37,011 nt of DNA from DATJLQ01 sp035509415 (GTDB lineage: Bacteria; Pseudomonadota; Alphaproteobacteria; JACZXZ01): NCBI GenBank assembly GCA_035509415.1, contig DATJLQ010000212.1:1-37011 (forward strand), in the 5' to 3' direction. Each line of letters starts with the position of its first letter. Within the stretch, counting starts at the first letter, position 1. Below are positions 31,063 to 37,011 of the stretch, piece by piece. A model generated the notes under the pieces. The model ran no database searches, was not told the origin of the DNA, and was given only the letters and a program-made list of their open reading frames with translations. The position numbers and the translations under genes were made by a program.

Positions 31063-31839
31063 ATGCCCAGACGCAAGCAAATCTACGAAGGCAAGGCCAA
31101 GATTCTCTACGAGGGCCCCGAGCCGGGCACGCTCGTCCAGTACTTCAAGGACGACGCCACCGCGTTCAACGCCAAGAAGCGCGGCACCATCACCGGGAAA
31201 GGCGTTCTCAACAACCGCATCTCGGAATATCTCATGACGCGCCTCGGCGAGATCGGCGTGCCGACGCACTTCATGCGCCGCCTGAACATGCGCGAGCAGC
31301 TCGTGCGCGAGGTCGAGATCATTCCGCTCGAGGTGGTGGTCCGGAACGTGGCCGCGGGCTCGATCGCCGAGCGCCTCGGCATCGAGGAGGGCACGGCGCT
31401 GCCGCGCTCGATCGTCGAGTATTATTACAAGAACGACAAGCTCGGCGATCCCATGGTGGCCGAGGAGCACATCACCGCCTTCGGCTGGGCGACGCCGCAG
31501 GATCTCGACGAGATCATGGCGCTCGCCCTCAGGATCAACGATTTCCTCTCCGGCCTGTTCCTCGGCGTCGGCATCCGCCTGGTCGACTTCAAGATCGAGT
31601 TCGGCAAGCTGTGGAACGACAACAACGACGTGCGCATCGTGCTCGCCGACGAGATCACGCCTGATTGCTGCCGCCTCTGGGACTGGAAGACCAACGAGAA
31701 GATGGACAAGGACCGGTTCCGGCGCGATCTCGGCAAGGTCGCCGAGGCATATCAGGAGGTGGCGAAGCGTCTCGGCATCATGCCCGAGGCGGTCGACGCC
31801 GTGCCCGGCGACATGAAGGGCCCGGAGCTGATGCAGTAA
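31063..31839 (+). CDS. purC: Phosphoribosylaminoimidazole-succinocarboxamide (SAICAR) synthase
   Basis: The product has 258 residues from the ATG at 31063; upstream frame sequence is not family-like. The N-terminus MPRRKQIYEGKAKILYEG, the nucleotide-binding-region EVVVRNVAAGSIAERLG and LVDFKIEFG...IVLADEITPDCCRLWD are PurC landmarks. It ligates aspartate to CAIR using ATP. It heads the pur operon whose usual continuation (purS, purQ, purL) is here interrupted by a two-gene module beginning 30 bases downstream. Confidence 0.97.
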   Translation: MPRRKQIYEGKAKILYEGPEPGTLVQYFKDDATAFNAKKRGTITGKGVLNNRISEYLMTRLGEIGVPTHFMRRLNMREQLVREVEIIPLEVVVRNVAAGSIAERLGIEEGTALPRSIVEYYYKNDKLGDPMVAEEHITAFGWATPQDLDEIMALALRINDFLSGLFLGVGIRLVDFKIEFGKLWNDNNDVRIVLADEITPDCCRLWDWKTNEKMDKDRFRRDLGKVAEAYQEVAKRLGIMPEAVDAVPGDMKGPELMQ

Positions 31840-31840
31840 C

Positions 31841-33050
31841 CAACGCTCTGAGCGTGCGATTGAGTTCGAATGGTCGGAATCAACCCTCGCAAAATCCCTG
31901 GTGCTTGGCGCGATGGGTACGCGCTCGACCTTCATACTTTGAGCAGCGTTTATGCTGGTGACGACGAATTCGGTCATCCAAAATATGACACGACACGGTC
32001 CGCCATTGGTGAATTGCTATATAAATTGAAGAATCGCGATGATATTTCGGTGCTGCCCGAAATTCTCAGTGCCGCAAAGCAATTCCTCGGATCTTGGCGT
32101 CCCAAGGTCGACGTACTCATTCCGGTGCCGCCTTCAACGAAAAGGCAAAGACAGCCGGTCATCGTGATCGCGGAGGGGCTGGCGCGGGAGATTGGCGTAC
32201 CATGTGCACAGTGTATCTCTCTGACCCGCGATACCGCGCCGCTTAAGAACGTTAGCGATTACAATGAGCGAATGCGTTTGCTCGACGGCTTGTTTTCGCT
32301 GGAAAAGGGGGCTGTTGAAGGCAAATCCGTTTTACTCGTTGATGACCTGTTTCGATCTGGCGCGACGATGAATGCGGTTAGCCGAATGCTATATGACCTT
32401 GGCAAAGCCAAAGACGTGTTCGCTCTTACAATCACTCAGACACGAGTCAACAGATGACCAGAGTATTTATTGGTGGCTCTCGGGACTTGTCGCGATTGAA
32501 CGATGCGATCCGCAGCCGCATAGACAATATCATGACCAACAAGCTTGACGTACTTATCGGCGACGCAAACGGCGCCGATAAATCCGTGCAGCAATACCTA
32601 AATAGCCGCGGATACCGTAACGTTGTTGTGTACTGTTCGGGCACTCAATGTCGAAATAACGTCGGCGACTGGAAAACAGAACACATAGATGCGAATTCAA
32701 ACAATGGAGCGGCGAAAGACTTTAGCTACTACGCGGCCAAGGATCGCGCAATGAGCATGGGTGCGTCCAATGGCTTTATGATTTGGAATGGAAAGAGCCT
32801 AGGGACACTCATAAACATTTTTCGACTGACCAATCAAAGCAAAGCCGTGATTGTGTACGTTGCTCCCGAGAAGGACTTTTTGAGCCTACGGCGACCCTCT
32901 GATTGGCATCAATTCGAGGCAAATCTCTCTGGCGATTTGCGGCGCGAGCTTTCACGTAAAGTGAGATTAGAACGCGAGCACGATCGACCTCCAAATCAGC
33001 TGGAATTGCCGTCGTCCGAGGGAGGCGAACTCAAGAAAAAGTCGACACTC
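31841..33050 (+). other. Inserted lower-GC module between purC and the PurS coding part
   Basis: From shortly after the purC stop to the codon before PurS homology the DNA is clearly less G+C-rich and uses A/T-ending codons much more than purC, purQ or purL. It contains a phosphoribosyltransferase gene and the SLOG part of a fused gene. At the left edge ACGCTC-T-GAGCGT (31843-31855) is a perfect palindrome. No recombinase or terminal repeat is seen. Confidence 0.6.
31870..32457 (+). CDS. ComF-like phosphoribosyltransferase, inserted in the pur operon
   Basis: The product has 195 residues. The PRPP-binding loop SVLLVDDLFRSGATMNAV is a classic type I phosphoribosyltransferase motif, and DVLIPVPPSTKRQRQP plus IAEGLAREIGVP resemble ComF. 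The ComF zinc-finger N-terminus is missing; instead there is a segment with GYALDLHTLSSVYAG and SAIGELLYKLKNRDD. An in-frame stop nine bases upstream fixes the start. The ribosome binding site is weak. It overlaps the next gene by ATGA. Probably a PRPP-dependent enzyme or sensor acting with the SLOG protein. Codon use points to horizontal acquisition. Confidence 0.88.
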   Translation: MVGINPRKIPGAWRDGYALDLHTLSSVYAGDDEFGHPKYDTTRSAIGELLYKLKNRDDISVLPEILSAAKQFLGSWRPKVDVLIPVPPSTKRQRQPVIVIAEGLAREIGVPCAQCISLTRDTAPLKNVSDYNERMRLLDGLFSLEKGAVEGKSVLLVDDLFRSGATMNAVSRMLYDLGKAKDVFALTITQTRVNR

Positions 33051-33329
33051 AAGGTTCTGGTCCATATTACGCTGAAGCGCGGCGTGCTCGATCCCCAGGG
33101 GAAGGCGATCGCCCATGCGCTCGGCTCGCTCGGCTTCGCGGGCGTCGACGATGTGCGCCAGGGAAAATATTTCGAGATCGAGCTCGCCGGGACCGATCCC
33201 GCGAAGGCGCGCGCGGCGGCCGACGCCATGTGCAAGAAGCTCCTCGCCAACCTCGTGATCGAGAATTACGCGATCGAGATCGTGGACGCGGATGCGCCCT
33301 CCGCGCGCGCGAAGGCGGGGGCCCGATGA
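32454..33329 (+). CDS. SLOG (DUF2493/YspA-like) domain fused to PurS
   Basis: The product has 291 residues in one uninterrupted frame. Residues 1 to about 150 form a SLOG/Rossmann-like domain: RVFIGGSRDLSRL at the start, LIGDANGADKSVQQYL, and AAKDRAMSMGASNGFMIWNGKSLGTLINI, patterns of the DUF2493/YspA group of nucleotide-binding proteins. A charged linker follows (about 150-199). Residues 200 to about 280 are PurS, the small subunit of the FGAM synthase complex (KVLVHITLKRGVLDPQGKAI...YFEIEL...MCKKLLANLVIENYAIEI). A GGGAGG at 33020-33025 looks like an old PurS ribosome binding site, but the codons after it are GAA CTC AAG AAA AAG, with no start codon. Overlaps purQ by ATGA. Confidence 0.85.
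   Translation: MTRVFIGGSRDLSRLNDAIRSRIDNIMTNKLDVLIGDANGADKSVQQYLNSRGYRNVVVYCSGTQCRNNVGDWKTEHIDANSNNGAAKDFSYYAAKDRAMSMGASNGFMIWNGKSLGTLINIFRLTNQSKAVIVYVAPEKDFLSLRRPSDWHQFEANLSGDLRRELSRKVRLEREHDRPPNQLELPSSEGGELKKKSTLKVLVHITLKRGVLDPQGKAIAHALGSLGFAGVDDVRQGKYFEIELAGTDPAKARAAADAMCKKLLANLVIENYAIEIVDADAPSARAKAGAR
33051..33329 (+). other. purS: PurS domain lacking its own start codon
   Basis: This is the portion of the fused gene that corresponds to a normal ~80-residue PurS plus a short tail. The DNA returns to high GC a few codons into it. No ATG, GTG or TTG exists in frame between 33009 and the PurS homology; the nearest, TTG at 33006, is 15 codons upstream and lacks a ribosome binding site. Confidence 0.85.
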
Positions 33330-34015
33330 AGGCCGCCATCGTCGTCTTCCCCGCCTCGAACTGCGACCGCGATGTCAAGGTGGCGCTCGAGCGCACGCCG
33401 GGCGCCGAACCGGTCATGGTCTGGCACAAGGAGACCGAGCTCCCGAAGGTCGATCTCATCGTGATCCCGGGCGGCTTCTCGTTCGGGGATTATCTCCGCT
33501 GCGGCGCCATCGCCGCCCATTCGCCGGTCATGTACGAAGTGCGCGCGCGCGCCGAGAAGGGCACGCCCGTGCTCGGCATCTGCAACGGCTTCCAGGTCCT
33601 GACCGAGGCGGGCTTGCTGCCCGGAGCGCTTTTGCGCAACGCGAGCCTCAAATTCGTCTGCCGCGACGTCGATCTCAAGGTCGAGACGAGCCAGAGTCTG
33701 TTCACGAGCCGCTACGAGGCGGGCCAAACCGTGCGCTTCCCGATCGCCCATGCCGAGGGGAACTACTTCGCCGACGACGAGACCTTGCAACGCCTCGAGG
33801 GCGAGGGACGCGTCGCGTTCCGCTATTGCACGCCCGAGGGCGACGTCGTGCCCGAGGCGAACCCGAACGGCGCCGCGCGCAACATCGCCGGCATCTTCAA
33901 CGAGACCAAGACCGTGCTCGGCCTCATGCCCCATCCCGAGCGCCTGGCCGATGCCGCCCTCGGCGGCATCGACGGCCAGGCGATGTTCGACTCTCTTGTC
34001 GAGGCGCTCTCGTGA
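33326..34015 (+). CDS. purQ: Phosphoribosylformylglycinamidine synthase, glutaminase subunit
   Basis: The product has 229 residues from the ATG overlapping the fused purS stop. It is a class I glutamine amidotransferase that supplies ammonia to PurL. Nucleophile Cys86 lies in LGICNGFQ, and His203 and Glu205 in MPHPERL complete the triad. The N-terminus AAIVVFPASNCDRD and IPGGFSFGDYLRCGAIA are PurQ-specific. Its TGA overlaps a GTG that opens a short frame leading to purL. Confidence 0.97.
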   Translation: MKAAIVVFPASNCDRDVKVALERTPGAEPVMVWHKETELPKVDLIVIPGGFSFGDYLRCGAIAAHSPVMYEVRARAEKGTPVLGICNGFQVLTEAGLLPGALLRNASLKFVCRDVDLKVETSQSLFTSRYEAGQTVRFPIAHAEGNYFADDETLQRLEGEGRVAFRYCTPEGDVVPEANPNGAARNIAGIFNETKTVLGLMPHPERLADAALGGIDGQAMFDSLVEALS

Positions 34016-34095
34016 GCGCCGCGATATCGAGCCGCCCTCATGAGCGCCATGGCGCCGAGGCGCGCACGTGAGCGCTGAAGCGGCGGCGCCACATG
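34012..34095 (+). repeat. Degenerate 28-bp triplication at the purQ-purL junction
   Basis: RTGAGCGC occurs at 34012, 34040 and 34068, exactly 28 bases apart, each time beginning with a start-like codon. Units 1 and 2 match at 18 of 28 positions by hand count. The third is the start of purL. The GTG at 34012 overlaps the purQ stop and opens a 19-codon frame whose TGA (34069-34071) overlaps the purL GTG. Confidence 0.6.
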
Positions 34096-36296
34096 GGCGC
34101 AATTCGTCCGACATCACGCCCGAGATCGTCGCCCAGCACGGACTCGCGCCGGACGAATACAAGATCGTACTCGAATCCCTCGGGCGCGCGCCGAACCTGA
34201 CCGAGCTCGGCATTTTCTCGGTCATGTGGAGCGAGCACTGCTCCTACAAATCGTCCAAGGTCTGGCTCAAGAAGCTGCCGACCGCGGGGCCGCGCGTCAT
34301 CTGCGGGCCGGGGGAGAATGCCGGCGTGGTCGACATCGGCGACGGCATGGCCGCCATCTTCAAGATGGAGAGCCACAACCACCCGTCCTTCATCGAACCC
34401 TATCAAGGGGCTGCGACCGGGGTCGGCGGCATCCTGCGCGACGTCTTCACGATGGGGGCGCGGCCCATCGCGAACCTGAACGCGCTCCGTTTCGGCAGCC
34501 CCGATCATCCGAAGACGCGGCACCTCGTGGCCGGCGTCGTCGCGGGCATCGGCGGCTACGGCAATTGCGTCGGCATCCCGACCGTGGGCGGGGAATGCAA
34601 TTTTCATTCGGCCTATAACGGCAACATCCTGGTCAATGCCATGACCGTGGGTCTCGCGCGCGCGGACCGCATCTTCTATTCCGCCGCGGCGGGCGTCGGG
34701 CATTCGATCGTCTATGTCGGCTCCAAGACCGGGCGCGACGGCATCCATGGCGCGACCATGGCGTCGGCCGAGTTCGACGAGCGCTCGGAGGAAAAGCGCC
34801 CGACCGTCCAAGTGGGCGATCCCTTCACCGAAAAGCTCCTGATCGAGGCCTGCCTCGAGCTCATGGCGACCGACGCGATCGAGGCGATCCAGGACATGGG
34901 GGCGGCCGGACTTACCTCGTCCTCGGTCGAGATGGCGTCCAAGGGCGGCACCGGCATCGAGCTCGAGCTCGACCGCGTGCCGCTGCGCGAGACCGGCATG
35001 AGCGCCTACGAGATCATGCTCTCGGAGAGCCAGGAGCGCATGCTCATGGTCTTGAAGCCGGGGCGCGAGGATCTCGCGCGGCACGTGTTCGAGAAATGGG
35101 AGCTCGATTTCGCGATCATCGGGCGCTTGACCGACACGGGCCGCCTCGTGCTCAAGATGAGCGGCGCCGTCCAATGCGACATTCCTTTGGCCCCCCTCGT
35201 GAACCGCGCCCCTCTTTATACCCGGCCCTACGTCAAGCCGAAGCCGCGGCCCGAGCTCGCGCCCGCGGACGTCCCGGCGCCCGCGGATTCGCGCGCGGCG
35301 CTCTTGAAGATTCTCGCCTCGCCCGACCTCTGCAGCAAGCGCTGGATCTGGACCCAGTACGATCACATGGTGATGACCGATACGGTGATCCGGCCCGGCG
35401 GCGACGCGGCCCTCGTGCGCGTACACGAGACCAGGAAGGCGCTCGCCCTCACGTCGGACTGCACGCCGCGTTATTGCGTGGCCGATCCCGCGCGCGGCGG
35501 CGCCCAAGCCGTGGCCGAGGCCTGGCGCAATATCACGGCGACTGGTGCGACACCCTTGGCCGTCACCGACAATATGAATTTCGGCAATCCCGAGCGGCCC
35601 GAGGTCATGGGCCAGTTTGCGGGCGCGATCGAGGGCATGGCCGAGGCGTGCCTCGCCCTCGACTTCCCGGTCGTCTCGGGCAACGTCTCGCTTTACAACG
35701 AAACCAACGGCCAGGCGATCCTGCCCACGCCCACCATCGGCGGCTTGGGCCTCATCGAGGATTACGCGCGCGCGGTGCGTATCGGCTTCGCGCGCCCGGG
35801 CGATGCCGTGATCCTGATCGGCCGAACCGCGGGCTGGCTCGGCGCCTCGATCTATCTCCGCGAGATTCTGGGCCGCGAGGAAGGCGCTCCGCCGCCGGTC
35901 GATCTCGCGGCCGAACGCCGGAACGGCGACTTCGTGCGCGGCGCGATTCTCGATGGGATCGTGAGCGCGTGCCACGATCTCTCCGACGGCGGGCTCTATG
36001 TGGCGCTGGCCGAGATGGCGCTCGCGGGGAAAATGGGCGCCGCGGTCGCGCCGCCCGCCGGCATCCCTCCTCTCCATGCCTGGCTCTTCGGCGAGGATCA
36101 GGGGCGCTATCTCGCGACCACGTCCGAGCCCGAGCGGCTTCTTTCGGCCGCGCGCGCGGCTTCCGTCGAGGCCACGCTTTTGGGCCGCACGGGCGGCAAG
36201 GATTTGACACTCAAGGGCGCCGGCTCTATATCCCTGGGCGAGCTCGAAAAGGCCCATGAATCCTGGCTTCCCGCCTATATGGCGGCCGAGGCTTGA
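34068..36296 (+). CDS. purL: Phosphoribosylformylglycinamidine synthase, large (synthetase) subunit
   Basis: The product has 742 residues, the small-type PurL that works with separate PurS and PurQ. It converts FGAR, ATP and ammonia to FGAM. Landmarks are VMWSEHCSYKSSK, FKMESHNHPSFIEPYQGAATGVGGILRDVFTMGARPIA, IQDMGAAGLTSSSVEMASKGGTGIEL and GNVSLYNETNGQAI...PTPTIGGLGL. The GTG start at 34068 has no strong ribosome binding site and probably depends on coupling from purQ through the short overlapping frame. A fused SLOG domain on PurS would sit on this enzyme complex. Confidence 0.97.
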   Translation: MSAEAAAPHGRNSSDITPEIVAQHGLAPDEYKIVLESLGRAPNLTELGIFSVMWSEHCSYKSSKVWLKKLPTAGPRVICGPGENAGVVDIGDGMAAIFKMESHNHPSFIEPYQGAATGVGGILRDVFTMGARPIANLNALRFGSPDHPKTRHLVAGVVAGIGGYGNCVGIPTVGGECNFHSAYNGNILVNAMTVGLARADRIFYSAAAGVGHSIVYVGSKTGRDGIHGATMASAEFDERSEEKRPTVQVGDPFTEKLLIEACLELMATDAIEAIQDMGAAGLTSSSVEMASKGGTGIELELDRVPLRETGMSAYEIMLSESQERMLMVLKPGREDLARHVFEKWELDFAIIGRLTDTGRLVLKMSGAVQCDIPLAPLVNRAPLYTRPYVKPKPRPELAPADVPAPADSRAALLKILASPDLCSKRWIWTQYDHMVMTDTVIRPGGDAALVRVHETRKALALTSDCTPRYCVADPARGGAQAVAEAWRNITATGATPLAVTDNMNFGNPERPEVMGQFAGAIEGMAEACLALDFPVVSGNVSLYNETNGQAILPTPTIGGLGLIEDYARAVRIGFARPGDAVILIGRTAGWLGASIYLREILGREEGAPPPVDLAAERRNGDFVRGAILDGIVSACHDLSDGGLYVALAEMALAGKMGAAVAPPAGIPPLHAWLFGEDQGRYLATTSEPERLLSAARAASVEATLLGRTGGKDLTLKGAGSISLGELEKAHESWLPAYMAAEA

Positions 36297-36341
36297 GCGG
36301 GCGGGGTTGCGAGCTTTTGGGGGTTCCGAGGAGCGTTTGGA

Positions 36342-36578
36342 ATGGCGATGCCGGCTGCCGAGATCAAGCGCCTCATCCTCGAGGCGCTGCCCGACGCCAA
36401 GGTGAGCATCGAGAATCTCGCCGACGACGGCGACCATTACGCGGCCCACGTCGTCTCCGCCGCCTTCAAGGGCAAGACCCGCGTGCAGCAGCATCAGATG
36501 GTGTTCCAGGCGTTGCGTGGCCGCATGGGGAACGAGCTTCACGCGCTCGCCCTCCAGACCGTCGCCCCCGCCGACTGA
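36342..36578 (+). CDS. BolA family protein
   Basis: The product has 78 residues, a short BolA as found beside monothiol glutaredoxins. The conserved segment FKGKTRVQQHQMVFQALRGRMGNELHALAL is intact, including His51, the position that helps to bind the [2Fe-2S] cluster in BolA-glutaredoxin heterodimers. GAGGAG lies eight bases upstream of the ATG. With the following gene it forms the usual iron-homeostasis pair. Confidence 0.94.
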   Translation: MAMPAAEIKRLILEALPDAKVSIENLADDGDHYAAHVVSAAFKGKTRVQQHQMVFQALRGRMGNELHALALQTVAPAD

Positions 36579-36580
36579 AC

Positions 36581-36650
36581 GAACCGACCGATTAGACCGA
36601 GCGAACCGAACCGACCGACCAACCTAACCGACCGACTGAACCGACCGATC
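36581..36650. repeat. AACCGACCGA-type tandem repeat between bolA and grxD
   Basis: Degenerate copies of AACCGACCGA fill nearly the whole spacer (GAACCGACCGATT, GAACCGAACCGACCGACC, TAACCGACCGACT, GAACCGACCGATC). The segment is purine-poor on one strand and would be little structured as RNA. Nothing else is seen in the 92-base gap. Confidence 0.85.
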
Positions 36651-36670
36651 AATTCGAAAGGATCCGACCC

Positions 36671-37009
36671 ATGGCCGAGATGTCCACCAGCCAGCGCATC
36701 GAGCGCGAGATCGGCGAGAACGACGTGGTGCTGTTCATGAAGGGCACGCCGGTGTTCCCGCAATGCGGCTTCTCCGCCGCGGTGGTGCAGGTGCTGACCC
36801 AGATGGGGGTCAAGTTCAAGGGCGTCGACGTGCTCTCGGACGCCGAGATCCGCCAGGGCATCAAGGATTTCTCGAACTGGCCCACCATCCCGCAGCTCTA
36901 CGTCAAGGGCGAGTTCATCGGCGGCTGCGACATCGTGCGCGAGATGGCGCAGACGGGCGAGCTCGCCGAACTGTTCAAGACCCAGGGCGTCGCGACCAAG
37001 GCGGCGTGA
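36671..37009 (+). CDS. grxD: Monothiol glutaredoxin (Grx4/GrxD type)
   Basis: The product has 112 residues and is complete, its stop falling two bases before the window end. The CGFS active site is at 32-35 in GTPVFPQCGFS, and WPTIPQLYVKGEFIGGCDIVREM supplies the glutathione-binding TIP and GGCD motifs. CGFS glutaredoxins carry or transfer [2Fe-2S] clusters together with BolA proteins. AAGGAT lies seven bases before the ATG. Confidence 0.96.
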   Translation: MAEMSTSQRIEREIGENDVVLFMKGTPVFPQCGFSAAVVQVLTQMGVKFKGVDVLSDAEIRQGIKDFSNWPTIPQLYVKGEFIGGCDIVREMAQTGELAELFKTQGVATKAA

Positions 37010-37011
37010 CG

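Noticed and set aside
34038..36542. An 834-codon minus-strand frame opposite purL and bolA.
   Set aside because: Shadow of purL; no recognisable motif.

Overview
The window reads as a high-GC alphaproteobacterial chromosome, most likely Hyphomicrobiales or a close relative. The reasons are the purC-purS-purQ-purL-bolA-grxD gene order, a DUF1476 protein (the F1-ATPase zeta subunit of alphaproteobacteria), a cyoABCD quinol oxidase, and palindromic intergenic repeats of types common in these genomes. No tRNA, rRNA, CRISPR array, transposase or integrase was seen.

Layout. 1-2.4 kb: two exported proteins (a PEBP/YbhB protein and an alpha/beta hydrolase) and a small minisatellite. 2.5-7.0 kb (minus strand): a branched-chain-amino-acid-type ABC operon in which LivH and LivM are one fused permease and the first gene is a dihydroxyphthalate-decarboxylase-like protein without an export signal. 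7.1-9.9 kb: an exported six-heme cytochrome c. 10.1-11.6 kb: an EamA/RhtA exporter divergent from an Lrp/AsnC regulator. 11.6-14.0 kb: a Tat-exported, bicovalent-type FAD oxidase and a CinA-like protein. 14.3-16.7 kb: sfsA (with an internal hexapeptide repeat), map and radC. 16.7-19.7 kb: an accessory stretch holding two paralogous TTG-started membrane coiled-coil proteins, each followed by a direct-repeat copy of the 3' end of radC. 19.7-22.5 kb: two hypotheticals and a CFA-synthase-type methyltransferase. 22.5-26.5 kb (minus strand): cyoABCD. 27.2-30.9 kb: purB, a CPA2 antiporter without an RCK domain, the DUF1476 gene and a TANGO2/NRDE protein. 31.1-37.0 kb: the purine operon purC-[PRTase-SLOG~PurS]-purQ-purL followed by bolA and grxD.

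Two places stand out. First, a lower-GC two-gene module (a ComF-like phosphoribosyltransferase and a SLOG/DUF2493-like protein) sits between purC and purQ, and the SLOG reading frame runs without a stop into PurS. The purine amidotransferase subunit therefore appears to exist only as the C-terminal half of a SLOG-PurS fusion. Second, the radC 3' end is present three times in direct orientation and bounds two units of 1380 and 1629 bases. The two unit genes have exactly the same length (318 codons) but only about half of their residues match by eye, while their last 13 codons, the following ~100 bases and the radC-tail copy are about 94% identical. This looks like serial insertion or amplification of a cassette at the end of radC with homogenised ends.

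All identifications come from reading the translated sequence and from recalled family knowledge. No database search was possible.
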